Origin: a virus
Strand: one strand, 5' to 3'
DNA: 29,876 nt
Virus record (IMG/VR): IMGVR_UViG_3300046171_000015
Coordinates: 1 to 29,876 of that record
Under the pieces are notes generated by a model. The model had not been told where the DNA came from and searched no databases. It saw nothing but the letters and a program-made list of their open reading frames with translations. Positions 20,242 to 27,270 of the stretch are shown one piece after another (positions within the stretch are counted from its first letter, which is position 1; each line of letters opens with the position of its first letter). A program made the translations under genes and the position numbers.

Positions 20242-21015
20242 ATGGATAAGATAAAACTATTAGACAACAAGTATTACGACAAAGCAGAACTGCTTAAGCG
20301 TATGGAAGATGACACTTTTTACTATGGGGAACTAAACACCCTTGCCCTTAGTAGTAGTAGCCTTAAACAGCTTCTATCAAGTCCTAAGACGTATAACTTT
20401 AGCTTGAAGTATGGGGGTGGGGATAGCGCAGCTTTAAGGGCTGGTGCTTTGTTTCATTGGGCAATACTTGAGCCAGAGAAGTTTGCCTCTCAAAAGTTTG
20501 TAGAGGTACAGAGCAGAAACACAAAGAAGTTTAAAGAAGCCAAAGAAGAGTTTGGAAGTGTTTACACCGCAAAGGAACGAGGCGAAGCAGAAAGGCTTGT
20601 AGATGCGTTCTACCGAAACGAACACGCAAAGGAACTAATAACTAAAGCAGAGTTTGAAATACCAGCAATAGACAACGTCTTAGGCTTTCCCTTTAGAGGT
20701 AAAGCAGATGTATTAGCCACTAATAGGATAGTGGACTTAAAAACCACCACAAACATCAAGGACTTTAGCTGGAGTGCCAATAAGTACGGATACGATGTAC
20801 AATGCTATTTATATTGCAACCTATTTAACAAAGAATACAAAGACTTCTATTTTCTGGTGTTAGACAAAGGTAGCTTAGACATAGGTATCTTTAACTGTTC
20901 AGAAGAATTTTATTACAGAGGCGAAGAGAAAGTAGAGAAAGCACTTGACTTATACAACAAGTTCTTTATAGAGGGTGCAGATTTAGATAACTATTGCTTA
21001 ACTGGGGAATTATGA
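20242..21015 (+). CDS. RecE-type PD-(D/E)XK exonuclease (DUF3799-like)
   Basis: 257 aa. The motifs match the RecE/YqaJ-like exonucleases of phages that chew 5' ends for strand annealing: LSSSSLKQLLSSPKTYNF near the start, ALRAGALFHWAILEPEKF (66-83) with the conserved His72, then FRGKADVLATNRIVDLKTT with Asp156 and Asp165-x-Lys167, and YGYDVQCYLY with Gln187. The start is taken at ATG 20242, 1 base after the zinc-ribbon stop; an earlier ATG at 20212 lies inside that gene. It would work with the annealing candidate (16296) and SSB-like protein (16733) in recombination-dependent replication. The stop overlaps the next gene (ATGA). Confidence 0.8.
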   Translation: MDKIKLLDNKYYDKAELLKRMEDDTFYYGELNTLALSSSSLKQLLSSPKTYNFSLKYGGGDSAALRAGALFHWAILEPEKFASQKFVEVQSRNTKKFKEAKEEFGSVYTAKERGEAERLVDAFYRNEHAKELITKAEFEIPAIDNVLGFPFRGKADVLATNRIVDLKTTTNIKDFSWSANKYGYDVQCYLYCNLFNKEYKDFYFLVLDKGSLDIGIFNCSEEFYYRGEEKVEKALDLYNKFFIEGADLDNYCLTGEL

Positions 21016-21140
21016 AACAAAAGAAACACACACAGATACAACGCATACTAAGACTTGAAAACATAGTTGCTCAAATGTATGTACAGATAGAAGCTATTAA
21101 AGTTACATTAGAAAAAAAAGATGAAGAGAAAAAAGATTGA
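21012..21140 (+). CDS. Small coiled-coil protein (42 aa)
   Basis: ATGA overlap with the exonuclease. MKQKKHTQIQRILRLENIVA then QMYVQIEAIKVTLEKKDEEK. A single amphipathic helix with heptad-like Leu/Ile positions and charged ends. It overlaps the next gene by 20 bases in another frame. Not recognised; it could be an exonuclease partner, given coupling, but no evidence beyond position. Confidence 0.5.
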   Translation: MKQKKHTQIQRILRLENIVAQMYVQIEAIKVTLEKKDEEKKD

Positions 21141-21546
21141 CTACATAAGCGGAACAGAAAGTGCTTACACAATGACAGAACAAGAAGAGTTAGCCTATGA
21201 AGAGCAAAAGGCTGGTGTTTATGACGAGCCAAACAGAAAAGAAATGCCAGTATTTAGCGGAGTACTTAAATACTTTCCAGATGCAATAAGAGAAGTAGCC
21301 AAAACATCTTGGATAGGCAACCAACAGCACCACCCTGACAAACCTTTACATTGGGATAGGTCAAAGAGTGGGGATGAGTTAGATGCTTTAACAAGGCACT
21401 TAATGGAAGCTGGAGAGATAGACACAGATAAAATAAGACACTCAGCAAAGGTATGCTGGAGAGCCTTAGCCAACTTACAAAAAGAATTAGAAGAAAATGG
21501 GGAAGCACCCCTTAGTGAATATAATTTAAACAAAGAACAATGGTAA
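21121..21546 (+). CDS. dATP/dGTP diphosphohydrolase-domain protein (DUF5664-like)
   Basis: 141 aa. The block FSGVLKYFPDAIREVAKTSW (46-65), GNQQHHPDKPLHWDRSKSGD, LDALTRHLMEAGEID (88-102) and IRHSAKVCWRALANLQKELE follows the pattern of the N-terminal domain family annotated dATP/dGTP diphosphohydrolase in phages: a helix before the His-Pro loop, a D-x2-x-RHL helix and a final H-x-AKxxxxALxxL helix. It would alter cellular purine dNTP pools. There is no PurZ- or PolA-like gene in the window, so use of 2-aminoadenine is not indicated. The acidic residues in the RHL helix are present; the enzymatic call rests on family memory. Confidence 0.6.
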   Translation: MKRKKIDYISGTESAYTMTEQEELAYEEQKAGVYDEPNRKEMPVFSGVLKYFPDAIREVAKTSWIGNQQHHPDKPLHWDRSKSGDELDALTRHLMEAGEIDTDKIRHSAKVCWRALANLQKELEENGEAPLSEYNLNKEQW

Positions 21547-21656
21547 TACACAACTACATATTTGACAGTTACAGAATAGAACAAGAAAAAATAAAGGAAG
21601 CGATACAACTCCTAAAAGAAAACGGATACACTATATACAAGAAAGAAGAAGTATGA
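21540..21656 (+). CDS. Very small protein (38 aa)
   Basis: It starts 7 bases before the end of the diphosphohydrolase-domain gene and overlaps the methyltransferase start by 4 bases (ATGA). MVIHNYIFDSYRIEQEKIKE then AIQLLKENGYTIYKKEEV: a helix followed by a strand of the kind seen in small two-layer alpha/beta domains (ALxxLKENGYTI pattern). The function is unknown; the overlaps support translation. Confidence 0.5.
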   Translation: MVIHNYIFDSYRIEQEKIKEAIQLLKENGYTIYKKEEV

Positions 21657-22312
21657 AGATACTAAACTTATACGCTTGTTTAGGTGGTAATAGATATAAG
21701 TGGGATGAAGTAACAGACGTTGAGGTTACTGCTGTTGAGTGGGATGAGGAACTGGCAAGATTATACCAGGAACGCTTCCCACAAGACACAGTAATAGTAG
21801 CAGATGCACACCAATATTTATTAGACCATTATAAAGAGTTTGATTTTATCTGGAGTTCTCCACCTTGCCCAAGCCATAGCAGAGCAAGAGGATGGAATAC
21901 AAAACTTGAAACCAAATACCCAGATATGAAGCTGTATGAAGAAATAATAATGCTTGAAACAGTTGCAAAAGGAGAAAACCCAAGATTTAAAGGGAAGTAT
22001 GTAGTGGAGAATGTTATACCTTACTACCAACCTTTAGTGCCAGCACAAAAAAGAGGCAGACATTTGTACTGGACTAATTTTATGCTGCCTTTAAATATAA
22101 ACGAAAGGGAAAACCCACAACTTGGACACACTAAAAATGAGGTAGATGCTTTGTCTGATTTTCACGATTACGATTTCAGAAAGTACAAAGGGAAGCAAGC
22201 TATGAACAAAATAGCAAGGAACTTAGTAGATTATGAAGCTGGTAAAACAATACTTGAAACAGCGATAGGAGTAATAACAAAACAAAATGCAAAACAAACA
22301 GAACTATTTTAA
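21653..22312 (+). CDS. DNA (cytosine-5) methyltransferase, compact
   Basis: 219 aa. Motif I is LNLYACLGGNRYKW (4-17), where the usual F-x-G-x-GG is replaced by A-C-L-GG. Motif II/III is the AVEWDEELARLYQERF and ADAHQYL region. Motif IV is SSPPCPSHSRARG with catalytic Cys72. Motif VI is VVENVIPYY (Glu119-Asn-Val), and motif VIII-like is QKRGRHLYW (132-140). The target-recognition domain is very short. It methylates C5 of cytosine in a short DNA sequence, most likely to protect phage DNA from host restriction, since no partner nuclease lies nearby. It is followed directly by the DnaA-like gene. Confidence 0.8.
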   Translation: MKILNLYACLGGNRYKWDEVTDVEVTAVEWDEELARLYQERFPQDTVIVADAHQYLLDHYKEFDFIWSSPPCPSHSRARGWNTKLETKYPDMKLYEEIIMLETVAKGENPRFKGKYVVENVIPYYQPLVPAQKRGRHLYWTNFMLPLNINERENPQLGHTKNEVDALSDFHDYDFRKYKGKQAMNKIARNLVDYEAGKTILETAIGVITKQNAKQTELF

Positions 22313-22313
22313 T

Positions 22314-22826
22314 ATGAACTTAGACGAACTAATAAAAGAACTAAACACCCTTTACGGATTTGATATAACACAAAGGGTAAGACAAAGACAATACTCGTAT
22401 GCAAGAAAGGTATATTGTAAACTGGCTAAGGAAGTAGGACACACATTACAATTTTTAGGCGGTAAAATAGGCGTATCACACGACTGCGCAATATATCACG
22501 TTAGAACCTTTGATACAATTACACACAGCGATAAAATAATATTTAACAAGATAGTTAAGAAGTTTAGGTTGGATGTAGAATTATGCAAAATGCCAAGAAA
22601 GAAAAAGGTAGTGAAGCAAACAAAACTTAAACCACAAAACAAAGAACTAATAAAAGAAATAACACAAGTACTAAGCAAATGGGAAACAGAAAACCTTATG
22701 CAATTTATAGGTACAAGGCTGATGCCATACGATAAGCTAATAAAAGCTACAAAACCACAAATACGGTCACAAGAAATAAAAGGTGCTAAATTAAAAAGAC
22801 AAGTTAAAAACCCAGTACTGTGCTAA
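22314..22826 (+). CDS. Replication protein with DnaA-like C-terminal DNA-binding domain fold
   Basis: 170 aa from ATG 22314, 1 base after the methyltransferase stop (a possible ATG at 22287 lies within that gene). Residues about 20-70, RQRQYSYARKVYCKLAKEV then GHTLQFLGGKIGVSHDCAIY, follow the pattern of domain IV of DnaA: a basic helix with the R-x-A signature, then L-x-x-IG-x-x-x-GVSH-x2-V/IYHV corresponding to the DnaA signature helix-turn-helix. There is no AAA+ domain. A Lys-rich linker and a helical C-terminus follow. It probably binds a phage origin, perhaps the repeat region at 15249-15319. It is the last gene before the late block. Confidence 0.6.
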   Translation: MNLDELIKELNTLYGFDITQRVRQRQYSYARKVYCKLAKEVGHTLQFLGGKIGVSHDCAIYHVRTFDTITHSDKIIFNKIVKKFRLDVELCKMPRKKKVVKQTKLKPQNKELIKEITQVLSKWETENLMQFIGTRLMPYDKLIKATKPQIRSQEIKGAKLKRQVKNPVLC

Positions 22827-22870
22827 AAAAATAAAGTTATGTTTATATATTAGTAATTCAGTTAACTAAT
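22822..22870 (+). promoter_or_regulatory. Late-gene element, copy 4 (before small terminase)
   Basis: gctaaaaaaat at 22822-22832, 10 bp, then ttatatattagt at 22843-22854. Here the ATG (22884) lies 29 bases downstream, leaving room for a conventional start. An inverted repeat attagt/actaat (22849-22854 and 22865-22870) overlaps the element. Confidence 0.6.
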
Positions 22871-22883
22871 TAAAAACTGATTT

Positions 22884-23156
22884 ATGGACAAAAGAAAATT
22901 TAACAAAGGTACAAAAGGAAACAAAGGAGGCAGACCTACTAAGGCTGCTGAGCAAAAACTAATAGAACGCTTAGATAATATAATAGACAAAGACGAGGCA
23001 ATAGAAACTTTAGGTAAGTTAGTAGCCAAAGGCGATATGAGAGCCTTACAGACCTATTTAAGCTATCGTTACGGAAAGCCTAAAGAAAGTATGGACATCA
23101 ATAGTTCTGAGGGCTTAAACATCAATTTTAGAGATTTAATTAAGTTCGTTGATTAA
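22884..23156 (+). CDS. Terminase small subunit
   Basis: 90 aa. The N-terminus is basic and Gly-rich (KFNKGTKGNKGGRPTKAAEQ, with GGRPTK), followed by helices (LIERLDNIIDKDEAIETLGK) and MRALQTYLSYRYGKPKESMD. This matches small terminase subunits of Bacteroidota phages, which bind the packaging site and load the large subunit. It overlaps the large terminase gene by 8 bases. It has its own late element and leader, so it begins the first late operon. Confidence 0.8.
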   Translation: MDKRKFNKGTKGNKGGRPTKAAEQKLIERLDNIIDKDEAIETLGKLVAKGDMRALQTYLSYRYGKPKESMDINSSEGLNINFRDLIKFVD

Positions 23157-24357
23157 AGTAAAAAAGAAATATATGCCTATTATCGAGAATGATAGTAGGT
23201 ACTTTATTGTTAGTGGTGGTCGTGGGTCTGGGAAGTCATTTTCAGTAAACGCCCTTTTAGTTATGCTTACCTATGAAGCTGGACACGTTATACTATTTAC
23301 ACGCTATACACTAACCTCAGCATACATTTCAATTATACCAGAGTTCTTAGACAAGTTAGAACAGTTTGGGTCAATAGAACACTTCCACATTACTAAAGAC
23401 GAGATAATAAACAAAAAGACTGGCAGCAAGATAATCTTTAGAGGTATCAAGACTTCAAGTGGCGACCAGACAGCAAACCTTAAATCTCTGCAAGGTATTA
23501 CCACTTGGGTAGTAGATGAAGCTGAGGAACTAACAGACGAGCAAAAGTTTGACACCATAGACCTAAGTGTAAGGCAGCAAGGCAAACCAAACAGAGTAAT
23601 ACTTATATTAAACCCTACAACCAAAGAACACTTTATATACAGACGCTTCTTTGAGGAACGAGGGGTACAAGAAGGAAGCAATACACAGAAAGAAAACACA
23701 ACTTACATACACACCACTTACATAGACAACATAGACAACCTATCTAAAAGCTACATAGACCAAATAGACCAAATGCGTAAGCGCAGACCAGAGAAGTACA
23801 AACAACAAATGCTTGGTGCTTGGATGAGTAAAGCTGAGGGTGTTATATTTAGCAACTGGAGTATAGGGGAATTTAAAAGAACAAGCGTAAGTGTGTGGGG
23901 TCAAGATTATGGTTTTGCAGCAGACCCAAGTACCTTAGTAGAGGTAAACATAAACACCAGCACCAAAACAATCTATTTAAAGGAATGCTTTTACTTGCCA
24001 AGACTAACCACATCACAAATTGCAGAACTAAACCTTAAACACGCTAATAGTGGGTTGATTGTAGGCGATAGTGCAGAGCCAAGACTACTAAGCGAAATAA
24101 AAGCCAAAGGGTGTAACGTAAAGCCAAGCATAAAAGGGCAAGGAAGTGTAACATACGGAATAAGCCTACTACAAGACTATGACCTGGTGGTAAGTCCAGA
24201 CAGTACAAACCTTATCAAAGAACTAAACAACTACCGCTGGTTAGAACGCAAAAGCAACACACCAATAGACAAGTACAATCACTTAATAGATGCTATTAGA
24301 TACGCAGTAGGCTACCAGTTACAAAACCCAAATAGAGGTAAGTATATAGTTCACTAA
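23149..24357 (+). CDS. Terminase large subunit (packaging ATPase-nuclease)
   Basis: 402 aa from TTG 23149, which gives IKVKKKYMPIIENDSRYFIV, the usual start of this family (PBSX/Terminase_3-like); an ATG at 23173 would drop eight residues. Walker A is GGRGSGKS (23-30), Walker B VVDEAEE (121-127) and motif III ILNPT. The nuclease domain carries GQDYGFAADPSTLVEV (Asp253), IVGDSAEPRLL (Asp307) and HLIDAIRYA (Asp381), a complete RNase-H-like acidic triad. It drives DNA into the procapsid and cuts it. The circularly permuted assembly fits a headful (pac) mechanism, although permutation can also come from assembly of cos ends. Confidence 0.9.
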   Translation: MIKVKKKYMPIIENDSRYFIVSGGRGSGKSFSVNALLVMLTYEAGHVILFTRYTLTSAYISIIPEFLDKLEQFGSIEHFHITKDEIINKKTGSKIIFRGIKTSSGDQTANLKSLQGITTWVVDEAEELTDEQKFDTIDLSVRQQGKPNRVILILNPTTKEHFIYRRFFEERGVQEGSNTQKENTTYIHTTYIDNIDNLSKSYIDQIDQMRKRRPEKYKQQMLGAWMSKAEGVIFSNWSIGEFKRTSVSVWGQDYGFAADPSTLVEVNINTSTKTIYLKECFYLPRLTTSQIAELNLKHANSGLIVGDSAEPRLLSEIKAKGCNVKPSIKGQGSVTYGISLLQDYDLVVSPDSTNLIKELNNYRWLERKSNTPIDKYNHLIDAIRYAVGYQLQNPNRGKYIVH

Positions 24358-24385
24358 AATAATTTAAAATTGTTTATATATTAAT
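24353..24385 (+). promoter_or_regulatory. Late-gene element, copy 5 (before tail chaperone)
   Basis: actaaaataat at 24353-24363, 10-bp spacer, then ttatatattaat at 24374-24385; the ATG at 24398 is 12 bases downstream. Confidence 0.6.
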
Positions 24386-24397
24386 AAGTAAAGTAAT

Positions 24398-25054
24398 ATG
24401 AAAGTTAATTTAAGAATACCAACAAGCCTTAACGAAATAACACTTGGACAGTACCAAGAGTTTGCTAAGTTAGATGGCAAGTTAGAAGATACACACGATA
24501 CAGCGATACAACTTAAGATTGTAGAGATATTTTGCAAAGTGCCAGAGATAGTAGTACGCAATATGAAAGCCACAGACATAGCTGAGGTATGCGAGATAAT
24601 AAATACTATGTTTGACACTAACCACCAGCTAATAAATAAGTTTAGTTTAGGTGGTGTAGATTATGGCTTTATTCCAGAACTTGACGATATGACCTTTGGC
24701 GAGTATATGGACTTAGACACTTTTATAGGCGATAACGACAACCTACACAGAGCAGTAAACGTACTATTTAGACCAATAGAACACAAACGAGGTGCAAGGT
24801 ACACCATAAAGGAATACAACCCAGACACAAGCGATACCGCTAAAGACTTCCCCTTAGATGTAGTATTAGGTGCTATTGTTTTTTTTTACAGTTTAGGCAA
24901 GGACTTATCTATGGTTATGCTGAACTCTTTGGACAAGAAGAACGAACAAGCTTTAGCACAGCATCTAATTTCACAGCCAAGTGGGGATGGTTTAACGCCC
25001 TCTTTGGCATCGCTCAAGGCGATATTACACGATTTGAAAATATCACTAAACTAA
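24398..25054 (+). CDS. Tail assembly chaperone, short form
   Basis: 218 aa. MKVNLRIPTSLNEITLGQYQ then EFAKLDGKLEDTHDTAIQLK; this opening (RIPTSL-x-EITL-x-QYQ) I associate with the tail assembly chaperone position of Bacteroidota siphoviruses. The middle has LGGVDYGFIPELDDMTFGEY and FLxRPIEHKRGARYTIKEY-like segments. The zero frame ends with YSLGKDLSMVMLNSLDKK and ILHDLKISLN. A run of nine T (24879-24887) with codons GTT TTT TTT TAC lets ribosomes slip to -1 and extend into the overlapping frame, as in lambda gpG/gpGT. It is first of the tail genes and sits far upstream of the tape measure. Confidence 0.75.
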   Translation: MKVNLRIPTSLNEITLGQYQEFAKLDGKLEDTHDTAIQLKIVEIFCKVPEIVVRNMKATDIAEVCEIINTMFDTNHQLINKFSLGGVDYGFIPELDDMTFGEYMDLDTFIGDNDNLHRAVNVLFRPIEHKRGARYTIKEYNPDTSDTAKDFPLDVVLGAIVFFYSLGKDLSMVMLNSLDKKNEQALAQHLISQPSGDGLTPSLASLKAILHDLKISLN

Positions 25055-25140
25055 ACGTACATCAATGCTTAACATATTTAGAATACACTAAAGAAAAAAA
25101 CGACATAGAAGCAGCACAAATTAAAAACAAATTTAAATAA
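24886..25140 (+). CDS. Tail assembly chaperone, frameshifted C-terminal extension
   Basis: The -1 frame is open from 24844 to 25140 and lacks a sensible start. After a slip on T TTT TTT (24880-24886) it reads LQFRQGLIYGYAELFGQEER, TSFSTASNFTAKWGWFNALF, GIAQGDITRFENITKLNVHQ, CLTYLEYTKEKNDIEAAQIK. KWGW...GDIxKF/RFexxxKL...CLTYL is strongly protein-like and resembles chaperone C-termini of related phages. The fusion would be 247 aa (163 + 84), the counterpart of lambda gpGT. The exact slip site is inferred, but the T9 run is the only clear slippery sequence in the overlap. Confidence 0.7.
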   Translation, partial: LQFRQGLIYGYAELFGQEERTSFSTASNFTAKWGWFNALFGIAQGDITRFENITKLNVHQCLTYLEYTKEKNDIEAAQIKNKFK

Positions 25141-25145
25141 CGATA

Positions 25146-25616
25146 ATGAGCCAACAAGGGATAAGAGGTTTTTACCAAATAACAGAAACAATAGAAACAC
25201 AGCTTTTAGCGGATGTAAATGTAAACACCGTTACAACTGGAGATATCTTTGACATAGACTTATCAAAACAAAGCATCTTTCCTTTGGCGCATATTATTGT
25301 AAACTCTGTTACACTACAAGAACAAGTAATGTCTTTTAACATAACTGTTATGGCTATGGATATTGTAGATGAAAGCAAAGAAGCTACTACTGATATCTTC
25401 AGAGGCAACAATAACGAACAAGATGTACTTAACACACAATTAGCAGTTCTTAATAAACTAATTATGGTGCTTAGACGAGGCGATTTATATAGCGACAAAT
25501 TCCAACTTGAGGGCGACCCTACACTTGAGCCTTTTTACGAAAGGTTTGATAACCGCCTTGCTGGTTACGCTGCTACTATGGATGTAGTAATACACAACGA
25601 TATTGATATATGTTAG
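25146..25616 (+). CDS. Putative tail terminator or tail completion protein
   Basis: 156 aa. MSQQGIRGFYQITETIETQL then LAHIIVNSVTLQEQVMSFNI and TVMAMDIVDESKEATTDIFR; the C-terminus is PFYERFDNRLAGYAATMDVV. The pattern of strands around FNIxVxAMDIVD and a final ...AGYAATMDVVIHN beta-hairpin looks like the tail terminator fold found beside HK97-gp10-like proteins. It starts 5 bases after the chaperone extension and overlaps the following gene by 7 bases. The assignment is by position and predicted strand pattern. Confidence 0.5.
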   Translation: MSQQGIRGFYQITETIETQLLADVNVNTVTTGDIFDIDLSKQSIFPLAHIIVNSVTLQEQVMSFNITVMAMDIVDESKEATTDIFRGNNNEQDVLNTQLAVLNKLIMVLRRGDLYSDKFQLEGDPTLEPFYERFDNRLAGYAATMDVVIHNDIDIC

Positions 25617-26119
25617 CAGATGAATATTTAAGGGATGAACTAAACAAGTTTGCTAAGTATGTTATACAACAATCACGAAGCAACTTATCTAAGGGCAAAA
25701 AGAACGCTTCTAAGGAACTTTATAACTCTTTAGGCTACCAAGTATCAAAAAGCGCAGAAACAACGTCTTTAGCCTTTAATATGGCTGACTATGGCAAATT
25801 CCAGGACAAAGGGGTAAGCGGAACAGAAAAGAAATATAACACGCCCTATAAGTACACTAACAAGATGCCACCTACAAAGTCTTTAGACAGTTGGGTAGTT
25901 AGAAAAGGAATAGCACCAAGGACATCTGGCGGTAGGTTTGCAAAACGTGAGGGGATAAAATTTGCAATAGCAAAGGCAATAAAAAAGAAAGGTATAAGAC
26001 CAAGTTTGTTTTTTACCAAACCATTTGAGGCAGCTTTTAAAAGACTACCAGACGAGTTAGTAGAGGCTTACTCAATAGGCTTAGAAAAACAGATACAAAT
26101 AAACATTAACAAGAAATGA
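25610..26119 (+). CDS. HK97 gp10-like neck or tail-completion protein
   Basis: 169 aa. N-terminal helix (LRDELNKFAKYVIQQSRSNL) rich in Lys, then NASKELYNSLGYQVSKSAET, a central ADYGKFQDKGVSGTEKKYNT, TPYKYTNKMPPTKSLDSWVV with RKGIAPRTSGGRFA, and GIRPSLFFTKPFEAAFKRLP near the end. The helix...DYGxFQDxGVSG...F(F/T)KPFE arrangement matches HK97-gp10/tail-component proteins that join head and tail. It overlaps its neighbours by 7 and 4 bases. Confidence 0.6.
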   Translation: MLADEYLRDELNKFAKYVIQQSRSNLSKGKKNASKELYNSLGYQVSKSAETTSLAFNMADYGKFQDKGVSGTEKKYNTPYKYTNKMPPTKSLDSWVVRKGIAPRTSGGRFAKREGIKFAIAKAIKKKGIRPSLFFTKPFEAAFKRLPDELVEAYSIGLEKQIQININKK

Positions 26120-27270
26120 CAAAGATAAACGCAAGAAGTCCTTTTTACATAAAGGTAGAGAAAACCAGTATGACTTCAGTAGAGTTAAAGCTGTACATCT
26201 ACACGGGTACTTTTACAGCCAACGCAAGTGTAAGTAGTGGCACATTAAGGTACACAATAACTAAAACCCCTTTAACTGGCAAAGATTATGTAGTTTATGA
26301 GGTATCTGAACTTATTAGAGATTACTTAGATATTGAATTTGATGGGTCTTATACATCACAAGTAGTATGGGTTAATGCTATTGCTACTGTTACTGGTGGT
26401 TCTGGTAGTGTTACCGTTACACCAGATAACACAAACGGTTATTTAGGCTTTGATGGTTATGGATATTTTGAAGAGGGTATAAACCCAGCTTTAAGCGGAA
26501 CTGTGCTACAATCTAATAACACAATAGTAAGGGTAAACGATGGTTCTGTAAGGCTTCCCGTTTACACCGAAAACACTACAAGGGTTACGTTTTTAAACAA
26601 CGGAGAGCAGCTACAAACAACCGCTATAAGCAGTTCAACAAACACTAACGCACAAATACAATACGTCGCACTATCTTACAACTCTGAGGATAGTTACAAA
26701 GAAAGGGTTTTAGCAGATAGCGGTACTATTGAAGAAAGCGACTGCCTTACTGCTTACTTAAATTCCTTAGACGTAAACCAAGTAGATGAAGTGCAAGTAG
26801 TATCAAGCACGGGTACAGAAGTCTTAAAGGTAAAAACCTTAGAGTGTTCTAAATATACTCCTTACAAGATAACCTTTGTAAACAAGTTTGGTGCTTTACA
26901 AGATATGTGGTTTAGCTTAAAATCAACAGAAAGCCTAAACACTAAAGGAGAGCAGTTCAAGTCAAACGTAATAAACTTTGACACATTAACCTACAACACT
27001 TACACACCTCAGCAGTCGCAGTTTATGAAAACTGGCAAAGAAGCCATAACACTAAACACAGACTACATACCAGAGGAAAATAACGAAGTGATTAAGCAGT
27101 TAATGATGAGTGAGCAAGTGTATTTAACAAAGGTAGGAGATGAGGAGTTAGTGTTGGGGGTAATACCTAAAACAAGCAACGTAACATACAAAACAAGTTT
27201 AAACGATAGGCTTGTACAATACACCATAGATTTTGATTACGCTTTTGACAAAATAAACAACGTAAGATAG
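26116..27270 (+). CDS. Minor tail protein (distal tail candidate)
   Basis: 384 aa, strand-rich: MTKINARSPFYIKVEKTSMT then VELKLYIYTGTF, IRDYLDIEFDGSYTSQVVWV, SVTVTPDNTNGYLGFDGYGY and a long C-terminal half (CSKYTPYKITFVNKFGALQD, MWFSLKSTESLNTKGEQFKS). RSPFYI...and FVNKFGALQDMWF are recurrent in Bacteroidota phage tail proteins. From its position before the larger tail protein and the tape measure it is likely a tail-tip or distal tail component. The stop TAG overlaps the GTG start of the next gene by 1 base. Confidence 0.55.
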   Translation: MTKINARSPFYIKVEKTSMTSVELKLYIYTGTFTANASVSSGTLRYTITKTPLTGKDYVVYEVSELIRDYLDIEFDGSYTSQVVWVNAIATVTGGSGSVTVTPDNTNGYLGFDGYGYFEEGINPALSGTVLQSNNTIVRVNDGSVRLPVYTENTTRVTFLNNGEQLQTTAISSSTNTNAQIQYVALSYNSEDSYKERVLADSGTIEESDCLTAYLNSLDVNQVDEVQVVSSTGTEVLKVKTLECSKYTPYKITFVNKFGALQDMWFSLKSTESLNTKGEQFKSNVINFDTLTYNTYTPQQSQFMKTGKEAITLNTDYIPEENNEVIKQLMMSEQVYLTKVGDEELVLGVIPKTSNVTYKTSLNDRLVQYTIDFDYAFDKINNVR

